Below, in pieces: positions 1 through 7,060 of a stretch of 15,199 nt of DNA. Positions within the stretch are counted from its first letter, which is position 1, and the number at the start of each line of letters is the position of its first letter. A program made the translations under genes and the position numbers. This DNA is from Bacteroidales bacterium Bact_16 (lineage in GTDB: Bacteria; Bacteroidota; Bacteroidia; Bacteroidales; UBA932), in the NCBI GenBank assembly GCA_001602885.1, contig LUZH01000204.1, positions 1-15,199 of the forward strand, written 5' to 3'. The notes beneath the pieces were generated by a model. It saw nothing but the letters and a program-made list of their open reading frames with translations, ran no database searches and was not told where the DNA came from.

Positions 1-533
1 AGTACGGTTTCGCCGTGCGTGTCACGTCCGAGGAATACACCTCCGAGTATCGTCCGAAGGCTGCGCCTATCACCTGCGTCAAGGCTTGGCAGAATCTCGG
101 TAAGGCCCAGTTCTATGATGACTGGTTCATCGGCGGTCCGTTCGAAAAGACGCTCCTCAAGTCTCCTGACGGGACTGAGAAGTATCGTCTGCTCGATCCC
201 TGGGACAAGGCTGCGGTTGAAAAGCAGGAGCTTGAGTATGCCGGCGGTCTGCCTTACCTCGAGTTCACCATCGAGGAAGACGGTTCTGTCACCTATAATC
301 ACCTGATCAACCTGGGCTTCGGTCTCCAAGGCATGATCTGCTATTTGCTTCATCCCGAAGAGCAGGACGACGATGCCTCCGTCGCAAAGAACAAGTTGCT
401 TGCGGACGGCCTCGTTCAATTCTGCTGGTATCCTATCCTGGACTACAATAATGGCTCCTTCAGATGGTGGGGCACGACCTCTGTCGCCTACATCTCCTTC
501 CCGGGTGGTCCTGATCTGAAGAAGCTGCTCTAA
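1..533 (+). CDS. 3' fragment of a secreted/surface protein (Calx-beta/SGBP-like lipoprotein family), hypothetical
   Basis: The reading frame is open to the left edge of the window, so the gene starts outside it; the GTG at 15 is an internal valine and not a start. It ends at TAA 531-533. The visible C-terminal part has the segment AWQNLGKAQFYDDWFIGGPF followed by KYRLLDPWD. From memory this resembles the tail domain of many Bacteroidetes surface lipoproteins, in which a Calx-beta or Ig-like module is followed by a 'W-x-LG...DD...YRL-x-xP' module. Such proteins are often the third gene after a susC/susD pair and are thought to help bind substrate. The extreme C-terminus is rich in Trp, Tyr and Gly and carries no T9SS tail. 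A lipobox cannot be checked because the N-terminus is missing. The following terminator separates it from the subtilase operon. The coding status is clear; the family is tentative. Confidence 0.7.
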   Translation, partial: YGFAVRVTSEEYTSEYRPKAAPITCVKAWQNLGKAQFYDDWFIGGPFEKTLLKSPDGTEKYRLLDPWDKAAVEKQELEYAGGLPYLEFTIEEDGSVTYNHLINLGFGLQGMICYLLHPEEQDDDASVAKNKLLADGLVQFCWYPILDYNNGSFRWWGTTSVAYISFPGGPDLKKLL

Positions 534-576
534 TCGGTGTCAGTCCGAATGACCAGATAGTTCTTACGTTTTTTGG

Positions 577-617
577 CATGGAACCCGCCCATATTGAGCG
601 GGTTCCATGTACTTTTT
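577..617 (+). terminator. Rho-independent terminator after the 5' partial gene
   Basis: A perfect 12-bp stem (577-588 CATGGAACCCGC pairing with 598-609) encloses a 9-nt loop and is followed by TACTTTTTAAA. It lies 44 bp after the TAA at 531-533 and ends only 17 bp before the ATG of the subtilase gene at 635. There is therefore little room for a separate promoter downstream of the hairpin. Confidence 0.85.
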
Positions 618-634
618 AAACCGATATCCTTACT

Positions 635-3247
635 ATGCGAAAAGTTTTGTTTTGGGCTCTCTCTTTTGCTCTGCTTACGGCATGTACGCAGGAGCCCGTT
701 GTTGGCGATGCTCCTTCCCGGAGCGACGTAGCCATCCAGACGCCGGACAACTGCGTCCCGGGCGTCATCCGGGTGAAGTTTAAAACTGATCCCGTCGAGA
801 CGAAAGCCGGCGGTCCGGACCTCTCTACCCTGTCGAACGCAACGATGTCCCGCGTTTTCCCTCCCGCAGGGAAGTGGGAAGCGCGCCATCGCGCCTGGGG
901 CCTGCACCTCTGGTATGACATTCACTTTGATGAAAATACGCCACTCACCAAGGCGGGCGAGACCGTAGCGGCCCTGGACGATTTTGATGTGGTGGAGTTC
1001 ATCCCGCGCATCAAGTTCAACGATGTGCCGACAGTTCTCTTCAATGATCCGCGCCTTTCCGAGCAGTGGCACTATGTCAACGACGGTTCGCGCAACAATT
1101 CCGTTGCGGGTTGCGACATCAATGCCGCCCGCGCCTGGGCGATCGAGACCGGTCACCCGGACGTGATCGTCGGCGTCGTTGACGAAGGTATCGACTACAA
1201 CCACGAAGACCTGAAGCAGAACATGTGGGTCAACATGGCCGAGAAGAACGGTCAGCCCGGTGTCGACGACGACAACAATGGCTTCGTCGACGACATCTAC
1301 GGCTTCAACTTCGTGACGCACGACCAGAAGAACCCTGTCGGAACGGTGAATCCGGGCAGCCATGGCACCCACGTTGCCGGTACGATCGCTGCGGTCAACA
1401 ACAACGAGATCGGCGTGTCGGGTATTGCCGGCGGCAACGGCTCGGCCAACTCCGGTGTCCGGGTCATGAGCGCTCAGACCGGCGAGGAAAAAGACGATGA
1501 CCCGGCCTTTATCGGAAACGCTATCGTCTATGCCGCGGACAACGGAGCGGTGCTGATCAACTGCAGCTGGAGTGTCGGCACGGAGACGCCGGAATTCATC
1601 AAGGAGGCGCTGGAGTACTTCAACGCCAATGCCGGTTTTGATGAGAATGGCGTCCAGGTCGGCCCGATGGCCGGCGGTCTGGCCATCTTCTCCGCCGGCA
1701 ACGACCAGAAGGACGTGAGCTGCCCTGCCATGGAGGACTATGTGATCGCCGTCGCGGCTTTGGGCGCTGATTTCCAGAAGGCCAGTTATTCGAATTTCGG
1801 TTCCTGGGTGGATCTCTGCGCCCCGGGTGGAGAATACAGCAAAAAGAACCTGATCCTCTCCACGGTGCTGAACGACAAATACGATTTGTTCCAGGGCACG
1901 TCCATGGCCGCTCCGCACGTGACGGGCGTGGCCGCCCTGCTGGTGTCGCACTATGGCGTGGGCCAGAAGGGTTTCACGCGTGAGAAACTGATCCGCCTGC
2001 TGACGGAGACGGCCAACCCGAAACCGCTGGAAGTCAACCCTGATTTCAGCACGCTGCTGGGCTCCGGTCTGGTGGATGCCTACGCCGCGCTGATGGCCGC
2101 ACCCGTGGCCAGTGGCGCCCCCAAGGCGTTGACCAGCTTCCAGGCTAAGGCAGAAAGCAACCGCATCCTTGTGTCCTGGAAAATCCCGGACGGTGAAGGA
2201 TCGACCTGCTATTATTTCAACGTTTTCTACAGCACCTCTTCGCTGGCTTCCCTGGATCCTGCGAAGCCGGGTGACGATGTCAAGGTGGTCCGTATCCCGG
2301 CCTCCGAGACGCTCGCCGGCGCCGAGATGAGCACTACGCTGTCGGATCTGGAGTTCGACACGGAATATCATGTCCGCGTCTGTTCCGAGTCCTTCTCGGG
2401 CGAGATGGCCGAGCCTGCGGCCGAGAAAGTCGTCCGCACGGGTCTGAACGCCAAGCCTGTCATTACGGCTCAGGACGGCACGTCGCTGACGCTGGCTTCC
2501 CACCTGACCGGCGTGCTCCGCTTTGCGGTCGTCGATCCGGATGGCCACGACCTGAGCGTGAAGTGTTCCTCGATTCCCGGCATGGATGCCTCCTTCGAGG
2601 ACGGTATCCTGACGCTGGCGTTCAACGCGCTGAAGGCTGAAGACGACAAGAGCTATCAGGGCATCATTACCGTCAGCGACGGTTATGACACCGTGAAGCA
2701 GGAATTCTCCTATAAGGTTCTGAAGAACAACGCGCCGACGGCCGTGAAACCTTTCGAAAACCAGATCTTCACGTCGTTCACGGAGAGCCGCTCGTTTGAT
2801 CTTACCGAGTACTTCCAGGATTCTGACAAGGAGTCGCTCATCTATGAGGTGAACCTGCTTGGCTCCACCTATGCCATCGTGAGACCGTCCGTGGAGAGCA
2901 CCACGCTGAGACTGACGGGTATCACCTACGGCTTCTGCACCGTGGAAGTCAAGGCGAAGGATGCCCGTGGAGAAGAAGTGTCCCAGTCGTTCCGCCTGTT
3001 TGTACGTGACGCCAGCCGCGAGTATGACCTCTATCCCAACCCGGTCCAGAAGGACCTGTTCATCGGGGTGGGCGAGGCCCGGACGATGGATGTGACTGTG
3101 GTCAACAAGGCAGGCGCGACGGTCTTCTCCAAGGAGGCCGCCAGCCTGGATCCGTTCGCTCCTTTTGTGATCGACATGTCCGAACAGCCTGCCGGTACTT
3201 ATTATGTCATGATTGGCGACGGTCGCTACACGATTGTCAAAGAATAA
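635..3247 (+). CDS. S8 subtilisin-like serine peptidase with Fn3/cadherin-like modules and T9SS type A sorting domain (predicted lipoprotein)
   Basis: This is an 870-residue secreted endopeptidase. The N-terminus is a signal peptide with lipobox LTAC (Cys17). A propeptide-like region follows to about residue 150. The catalytic S8 domain (about 150-490) has Asp183 (GVVDEGID), His243 (HGTHVAG), oxyanion Asn356 (SAGND) and Ser423 (GTSMAAPH), so the triad is complete. An Asp/Asn-rich stretch ([11 protein letters not shown]) looks like the calcium-binding insertion common in Bacteroidetes subtilases. A fibronectin III-like module (about 495-590) and two cadherin/Ig-like modules (about 595-790) follow. 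Residues 798-870 form a T9SS type A sorting domain: [12 protein letters not shown] near its start, then [15 protein letters not shown], ending in TIVKE. The usual route is export by Sec, passage through the Sov translocon, and cleavage or attachment by PorU. A lipobox on a T9SS cargo is unusual. The PorV-like gene begins 13 bp downstream, suggesting co-expression. The ATG at 635 is the natural start because it directly yields the signal peptide. Confidence 0.93.
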   Translation: MRKVLFWALSFALLTACTQEPVVGDAPSRSDVAIQTPDNCVPGVIRVKFKTDPVETKAGGPDLSTLSNATMSRVFPPAGKWEARHRAWGLHLWYDIHFDENTPLTKAGETVAALDDFDVVEFIPRIKFNDVPTVLFNDPRLSEQWHYVNDGSRNNSVAGCDINAARAWAIETGHPDVIVGVVDEGIDYNHEDLKQNMWVNMAEKNGQPGVDDDNNGFVDDIYGFNFVTHDQKNPVGTVNPGSHGTHVAGTIAAVNNNEIGVSGIAGGNGSANSGVRVMSAQTGEEKDDDPAFIGNAIVYAADNGAVLINCSWSVGTETPEFIKEALEYFNANAGFDENGVQVGPMAGGLAIFSAGNDQKDVSCPAMEDYVIAVAALGADFQKASYSNFGSWVDLCAPGGEYSKKNLILSTVLNDKYDLFQGTSMAAPHVTGVAALLVSHYGVGQKGFTREKLIRLLTETANPKPLEVNPDFSTLLGSGLVDAYAALMAAPVASGAPKALTSFQAKAESNRILVSWKIPDGEGSTCYYFNVFYSTSSLASLDPAKPGDDVKVVRIPASETLAGAEMSTTLSDLEFDTEYHVRVCSESFSGEMAEPAAEKVVRTGLNAKPVITAQDGTSLTLASHLTGVLRFAVVDPDGHDLSVKCSSIPGMDASFEDGILTLAFNALKAEDDKSYQGIITVSDGYDTVKQEFSYKVLKNNAPTAVKPFENQIFTSFTESRSFDLTEYFQDSDKESLIYEVNLLGSTYAIVRPSVESTTLRLTGITYGFCTVEVKAKDARGEEVSQSFRLFVRDASREYDLYPNPVQKDLFIGVGEARTMDVTVVNKAGATVFSKEAASLDPFAPFVIDMSEQPAGTYYVMIGDGRYTIVKE

Positions 3248-3260
3248 ATCAGCTTGAGTT

Positions 3261-4151
3261 ATGAAGAAAACATTTGTTATCCTTTTCCTTGCTTTGAATG
3301 CAGTAGTGGCGTCCGCTCAGACGGCCCCGGCCTTGTTGATCGGCGCTGACCCTGCGGCCTATGGTCGCGGCGGCGCAAGTGTGGCTGCGGCCGCTGACGC
3401 CTTTGCTGTTGACAATAATACGGCCGCGATGTCGTTGTCCGACAAGAAATTCGACATCGCTGCGACTTATGGAATGTGGTCGCCGAAGGCGGCGGACAAC
3501 ACCCTGGCGGGTCTGGGCGCCTTCTTCCGCGTCAACGACAAGATTGCCGTCGGTCTGTCCGGGCGTCTGCTGCTCGACAAGCCCTACGACATCGCCACGC
3601 CTTATGGCCGCGTGACGGGCACGTTCACGCCGAAAGATATCGTGGCGGGTCTCGGTGTCTCCTATGCCGTGACCGACAACATCTCCCTGGGTCTGACCGC
3701 GCGCATGCTTGCCTCGTCGATCGGCGAGGAACTCTCCGGCAACGCCTTTGCCGGCGACCTGACGGCCATGTACGCCAAGGACGCTTTCAGCGCTGCGCTG
3801 GGCGTCTGCAACGTCGGTTCCGCCCTCAGCTATGGCGGCGAGAGCTATGCGCTCCCGATGTTCGCCAAGGCCGGCGCCGCCTATTCGGCGTCCGGTTTCA
3901 CGGCTTCCGCCGAAGTGGATTACCTCTTCAGCGGTGCGCTGATGGCGGGCGTGGGTGCTGAGTACTGCATCGTGGACATCGTGTCCCTGCGGGCCGGTTT
4001 CCACTACGGCGATGCCGCCAAGGCCATCCCGACCTACGCGTCGGTGGGCCTGGGCGTCAAGTTCGCCGGCGTCCACCTGGACGCTGCCTACCTGCTGGCC
4101 TCCAAGGCCCTCGGCAACACGCTGACTGTCAGCCTGGGCTACGCATTCTAA
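3261..4151 (+). CDS. PorV/PorQ-like outer-membrane beta-barrel (FadL superfamily), putative T9SS partner
   Basis: The 296-residue product has a signal peptide ending near SAQ (about residue 20). The mature N-terminus (ALLIGADPAAYGRGGASVAA, then DAFAVDNNTAAMSLSDKKFDIAATYGMW) follows the pattern of the PorV/PorQ family: a Gly-rich turn, an Asn-rich 'NPA'-like segment, then the first strands. The rest alternates short amphipathic strands rich in Gly, Ala and Tyr and ends in LGYAF, with the terminal Phe expected of a barrel inserted by BAM. PorV shuttles T9SS cargo from the Sov translocon to the PorU attachment complex, and PorQ is a related subunit. At 296 residues this protein is shorter than I expect for a core PorV, so it may be a paralog serving local cargo. 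It sits 13 bp after a T9SS-tailed subtilase and 12 bp before a C10 protease, clearly one transcription unit. Membership in the FadL-like barrel group is more secure than the specific partner role. Confidence 0.75.
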   Translation: MKKTFVILFLALNAVVASAQTAPALLIGADPAAYGRGGASVAAAADAFAVDNNTAAMSLSDKKFDIAATYGMWSPKAADNTLAGLGAFFRVNDKIAVGLSGRLLLDKPYDIATPYGRVTGTFTPKDIVAGLGVSYAVTDNISLGLTARMLASSIGEELSGNAFAGDLTAMYAKDAFSAALGVCNVGSALSYGGESYALPMFAKAGAAYSASGFTASAEVDYLFSGALMAGVGAEYCIVDIVSLRAGFHYGDAAKAIPTYASVGLGVKFAGVHLDAAYLLASKALGNTLTVSLGYAF

Positions 4152-4163
4152 GACCTGCTGATT

Positions 4164-5924
4164 ATGGAAAACTTCCGTTCCGCTTTGAATCGGAACGCGC
4201 TTAGGGCATTGCTCCTTTGTGCGTTAATCTTGACGACTTCGTTCTCCGCTTTTGCCAAGGTCATCCCCATGGCCCGCGCAAAAGCGGACGCGGAGCGTTT
4301 TCTGAAAGAGGCCGCTCGCGGCCGTTCTCCGCTGCTCTATCTGACGTTCGCGGGCTCGCGGGAGACCAAGGCCGGTGCGGCGGAACCTGCTTATTTCGTC
4401 TTTAACGACGCGCGCGGCGGCTTTGTCATCGCCGCGGGCGACGACACGGTCCCGCTCATCCTGGGCTATTCGACTTCCGGGTCTGTCCGGGAGGATTCGA
4501 TGCCGGAGAATCTCCGGGGCTGGCTGGATATGTGGTCGGACATCGTGGAGAGCGAACGCCTCCGCGGCGCTGCGCCGTATCCGCAGGCCGCGCCGACCTC
4601 CGGCGGCGCAACCAAATTGCTCGAAACGGCCCTGTGGGATCAGGGAGATCCGTTCAACCGGCACTGTGTCGAGATGGAGGGAAAGCGGGTCGTCACAGGA
4701 TGTACGATGACCGCCACGGCGATCCTGATGCGTTATCATCAGTGGCCGGAGCGGGGGCATGGCGTCGTCCCTTCCTATGTATGCAGCTACAATGGGCAGG
4801 ATTATACAATTCCGTCCGTCGCACTGGGACATCCCTATGACTGGGCCAATATGCCGCTTACCAACGACGCTGACGGCTCGTGGAGCGACCGGCAGGTAGA
4901 AGAGGTCTCTACCTTGATGAGTGAGCTGGGCGTGATGTTCGAAGCCGAGTATTCCCCCGAGGGGACCGGTGCTTCTTTTTTCTGTGTCGGTACGGGCCTG
5001 GTCGAATATATGGACTATGACAAGGCCTTCAGGCACGAGTACAAGGGTCTCTACCCCGATGTGAATGACTGGATCGCGTTGATGAAAGACAACATCGACA
5101 AGGTGGGCCCGGTCCTGTATGCCGGATATACAGAAAAAAGCGGACATGCTTTCCTGCTCGACGGATACGACGAGCAGGACAATTTCCATATCAACTGGGG
5201 GTGGAGCGGCGACTATAACGGCTATTTCGTCATGCCTGATTTCCTGTCTCTCACGCTGTATCAGGAAGCTGTTCTGGGCCTGAAGCCGAATGCTGGCGGT
5301 GCGTTCGTGGAGGATGTCCGCCTCTTTGACCTGGGGATCCAGGCATCTACGGATGCGTTTGCCGTCGGGGTGCCGTTCTCGGTCACCTGCGACGGCGTCG
5401 CGAACTATGGCGAGGAGGACTTCTCCGGCGAGGTGGCGTTCGCCAAGTTCGACCGTCGTGGCCGGATGGAGGAATTGGTGAGCGAAGCGCAGGCTCTCTC
5501 CATAGAGAGTATGACATACATGTCTTTGCCTGATGTCCCTTGTGTGATCAATACGCCGATCAAGCCCGGAGATGTGGTCCGGGCGGTGTACCGCTCGCAG
5601 CGTACGCCTTCCTGGACGCCGCTCCGCTATGACCATGAAGATGAAGATACGGTCGGAGCAATCGCCCTGGGCGATCCTGTGATTCTCGAAGACATCGTGT
5701 CGATCTCCTACGACGCCGTGACCGGCATCCTGACCGTTTCTTTCGCGGCCGAGGCAAGCTGCGAACTCCGTCTCGGCGCCACGCCGGTGCGCGTCGGGGT
5801 CTCCGATCAGGGCAGCAGCGTGACGTTCGACGCCAAGCGGCTCGCCCCGGCCAAATACACGCTGCACCTGCAGCGGGGCGACCAGGAGAAAGACATTACC
5901 ATCAAGTTTGGCCTGAAAAAATAG
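4164..5924 (+). CDS. C10 family cysteine protease (streptopain/SpeB-like) zymogen
   Basis: The 586-residue product has a signal peptide (cleavage after about residue 31, SAFA) and no lipobox. Residues about 32-135 match the Spi-like propeptide of C10 enzymes (YFVFNDARGGFVIAAGDD, then ILGYSTSG and a PENLRGWL segment), which normally keeps the enzyme inactive until it is cut. The catalytic domain spans about 145-375 with nucleophile Cys180 (VTGCTMTATAILMRYHQWP), His328 (SGHAFLLDGYD) and the FHINWGWSGDYNGYF segment (341-355) bearing the family's Trp residues. A beta-rich middle domain (about 379-508) follows, as in other Bacteroidetes C10 proteins. Residues 509-586 form a further small domain whose pattern resembles a T9SS sorting domain but lacks YPNP (see findings). 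Characterised relatives, interpain A of Prevotella and the Bfp proteases of Bacteroides, degrade host proteins. The gene lies 12 bp after the PorV-like gene and 6 bp before the BACON gene. Confidence 0.93.
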   Translation: MENFRSALNRNALRALLLCALILTTSFSAFAKVIPMARAKADAERFLKEAARGRSPLLYLTFAGSRETKAGAAEPAYFVFNDARGGFVIAAGDDTVPLILGYSTSGSVREDSMPENLRGWLDMWSDIVESERLRGAAPYPQAAPTSGGATKLLETALWDQGDPFNRHCVEMEGKRVVTGCTMTATAILMRYHQWPERGHGVVPSYVCSYNGQDYTIPSVALGHPYDWANMPLTNDADGSWSDRQVEEVSTLMSELGVMFEAEYSPEGTGASFFCVGTGLVEYMDYDKAFRHEYKGLYPDVNDWIALMKDNIDKVGPVLYAGYTEKSGHAFLLDGYDEQDNFHINWGWSGDYNGYFVMPDFLSLTLYQEAVLGLKPNAGGAFVEDVRLFDLGIQASTDAFAVGVPFSVTCDGVANYGEEDFSGEVAFAKFDRRGRMEELVSEAQALSIESMTYMSLPDVPCVINTPIKPGDVVRAVYRSQRTPSWTPLRYDHEDEDTVGAIALGDPVILEDIVSISYDAVTGILTVSFAAEASCELRLGATPVRVGVSDQGSSVTFDAKRLAPAKYTLHLQRGDQEKDITIKFGLKK

Positions 5925-5930
5925 GATGCT

Positions 5931-6779
5931 ATGAGAAACGTGCTTTGTTATCTGATGCTGGCCCTGACCCTGGCCCTGACCTTTGCGGGATGCAAGAAGC
6001 AACCATATCTGAAGGTGGACAAGCCTTCGCTGAGCCTGTCGTCTGCCGGTGGGGCGGAGCAGATCGTCGTCGATGCCAATTATCCCTGGACGGTGTCCGC
6101 CTCCGCTGTCTGGATCAAGATCGGACATACCGAAGGGGAGAATGTCCTGACAGTGACTGTCTCGACCAACTATGGTACGGATGGCCGGCAGGGCAGTATC
6201 TCGATCAAAAGTGAAGACCTGGTCGTAGAGGTGTCGGTGTCCCAGGCCCAGCGCGATGCCATCGAGCTGGAGACGTCGGGCCGTGTGGCGGTGAATTCTG
6301 CGGCGCAGCAGATCGACATCCCGCTCAAGAGCAACGTGGCGCTGACTGCCGTGGTGAAGGAAGGCGCGGACTGGGTCTCGGTGGTTTCCACGAAATCGAT
6401 GGATCCGCACACGGTCACGCTGGCCCTGAAAGCCAATGAAGATCGGGAGATGCGCAGGGCGCTGGTGTCTTTCCAGGATGCATCGGGGGCCATTTCGCAG
6501 GAGTTGATGATTGACCAGGCCGGCCTGCCGCGGATCCTCCGCGCGGCGTTCCGGGATGTGGAGTCATTCCCGGTCCCTGTGCTGACGGGGCTTGCCGGCA
6601 GCGTGCTCTCCGGCAGGGTCTTCTGGGATGCGGACACGCAGGGCGTCCCGTACGATGAGACCTTGTCCAGGGTCTATGACGACCGGGCCGGTTCCATCCG
6701 CATCGAGGCGGAGAATGCACAGTCTGTCACATTCGCCGACGTGAACGGGCTGGTGTCCATTGACCTGTCTGAATTCTGA
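5931..6779 (+). CDS. BACON-domain surface lipoprotein
   Basis: This is a 282-residue lipoprotein with lipobox TFAGC (Cys21). Two tandem BACON-like beta-sandwich modules are visible. The first (about 30-115) has LSLSSAGGAEQIVVDANYPW, WIKI and VSVSQAQRD. The second (about 117-199) has the pattern of an Ile strand, ALTAVVKEGADWVSVV and ELMIDQAG. The last 80 residues contain GRVFWDADTQGVPYDETLSRVYDDRAG and end in VNGLVSIDLSEF. From memory this resembles a PKD-like 'WGDG' module often found at the end of Bacteroidetes BACON lipoproteins, here with the WGDG motif degraded to WDAD. BACON modules are thought to bind carbohydrate or mucin or to act as spacers, and they are not enzymes. The gene is last in the operon, 6 bp after the C10 protease, and could hold substrate or protease at the surface. 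It shows no Spi-type inhibitor signature. A 12-bp tandem duplication lies within the signal peptide (5958-5981). Confidence 0.85.
   Translation: MRNVLCYLMLALTLALTFAGCKKQPYLKVDKPSLSLSSAGGAEQIVVDANYPWTVSASAVWIKIGHTEGENVLTVTVSTNYGTDGRQGSISIKSEDLVVEVSVSQAQRDAIELETSGRVAVNSAAQQIDIPLKSNVALTAVVKEGADWVSVVSTKSMDPHTVTLALKANEDREMRRALVSFQDASGAISQELMIDQAGLPRILRAAFRDVESFPVPVLTGLAGSVLSGRVFWDADTQGVPYDETLSRVYDDRAGSIRIEAENAQSVTFADVNGLVSIDLSEF
5958..5981 (+). repeat. 12-bp perfect tandem duplication inside a signal peptide
   Basis: CTGGCCCTGACC occurs twice in a row within the BACON lipoprotein gene, encoding LALT-LALT in the hydrophobic core of the signal peptide. The reading frame is kept. Confidence 0.9.
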
Positions 6780-6804
6780 TTTTCTGCCTGAAAGGATATG
6801 ATGA

Positions 6805-6834
6805 GGCGCATGAGCGATCATGCGCCCTTTTTTT
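6805..6834 (+). terminator. Rho-independent terminator of the protease operon
   Basis: A perfect 8-bp stem (6805-6812 GGCGCATG pairing with 6819-6826) with a 6-nt loop is followed by C and seven T residues (6828-6834). It lies 25 bp past the TGA of the BACON gene. A much weaker CGCG/CGCG hairpin (6845-6857) followed by seven more T residues could be a backup. Confidence 0.88.
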
Positions 6835-6943
6835 GTCGGGCGGCGCGCCATTTCGCGTTTTTTTGCCCTAAAACAACCAAAAATATGGCTCCGGCTGCGC
6901 TAAAGTGTTGTTTTTTTGATTTTAATTTCTGAAATTGCGGCTA

Positions 6944-6959
6944 CTATCCGTTCGGATAG
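6944..6959. promoter_or_regulatory. Perfect 7-2-7 palindrome, candidate operator
   Basis: CTATCCG, TT, CGGATAG form a perfect inverted repeat 102 bp before the susC ATG. No T-tract follows, so it is unlikely to be a terminator. The two-base centre favours a DNA site for a dimeric regulator over an RNA hairpin, though this is inference. Confidence 0.45.
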
Positions 6960-7004
6960 ATCGCGCGACGCATTTTTCAGCATTTTTTTCAGCTTGAGTT
7001 AGTA

Positions 7005-7032
7005 CTGTATAGTATACAGGGCTTCCTGTATA
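7005..7032. promoter_or_regulatory. Three half-site overlapping dyad cluster, candidate operator or leader hairpin
   Basis: CTGTATA occurs at 7005-7011, its reverse complement TATACAG at 7013-7019, and CTGTATA again at 7026-7032. The middle half-site can pair with either neighbour, and the right-hand pairing is a perfect 8-4-8 repeat (7013-7020 with 7025-7032, loop GCTT). The dyad centres are 10.5 bp apart and the two direct copies are 21 bp apart, which is helical-turn spacing. It ends 28 bp before the susC ATG at 7061. Confidence 0.55.
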
Positions 7033-7060
7033 TATTGTTTGTTGTTTTTGTTTAATTTAA

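Larger units (their letters stand above)
6835..7060 (+). promoter_or_regulatory. AT-rich control region upstream of susC-like gene
   Basis: This is the only long non-coding gap in the window (281 bp counting the terminator). Unlike the surrounding GC-rich genes it is rich in A/T with several poly-T runs, as expected for a promoter region. It holds a 16-bp palindrome (6944-6959), two copies of TTTTTCAGC 12 bp apart (6973-6981 and 6985-6993) and an overlapping dyad cluster (7005-7032). The Bacteroidetes consensus (TTTG at -33, TAnnTTTG at -7) has no perfect match. The nearest -7 candidate is TATTGTTTG at 7033-7041, which has one extra base and no good -33 partner. I cannot place a transcription start from sequence alone. 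No regulator gene lies nearby in the window. Confidence 0.6.

Noticed and set aside
530..2548. Long antisense open frame (about 670 codons) opposite the subtilase gene
   Set aside because: It lies opposite a gene with a complete S8 triad and T9SS tail, is very rich in Arg, His, Val and Asp with no domain pattern, and is the kind of shadow frame made by GC-rich codon bias.
3249..3261. 13-bp sequence TCAGCTTGAGTTA shared with 6989-7001
   Set aside because: One or two matches of this length are expected by chance in 15 kb, and the contexts differ (one directly before an ATG, the other mid-intergenic).
4224..6410. Long antisense open frame (about 730 codons) opposite the C10 protease and BACON genes
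   Set aside because: It spans two well-supported sense genes and their junction, has Arg/His-rich shadow composition and no recognisable domain or signal.
5931..6779. BACON lipoprotein as a Spi-type C10 protease inhibitor
   Set aside because: It has no Spi-like sequence pattern of the kind seen in the C10 propeptide; the visible modules are BACON-like. Kept only as an open interaction question.
6845..6864. Second terminator after the BACON operon
   Set aside because: The stem is only 4 bp (CGCG/CGCG) although seven T residues follow; too weak to list alone.
6798..6932. Small plus-strand open frame of 44 codons between the BACON gene and susC (starts MMRRMSDHAPFF)
   Set aside because: It runs straight through the perfect terminator hairpin and T-tract at 6805-6834; its Phe- and Cys-rich composition comes from poly-T runs. 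Most likely chance.
6835..7060. Invertible (phase-variable) promoter upstream of susC, as known for some Bacteroides loci
   Set aside because: The inverted repeats present are short and adjacent (palindromes with 1-4 bp centres). No pair of longer repeats flanks a promoter-sized segment, and no invertase gene is in the window.
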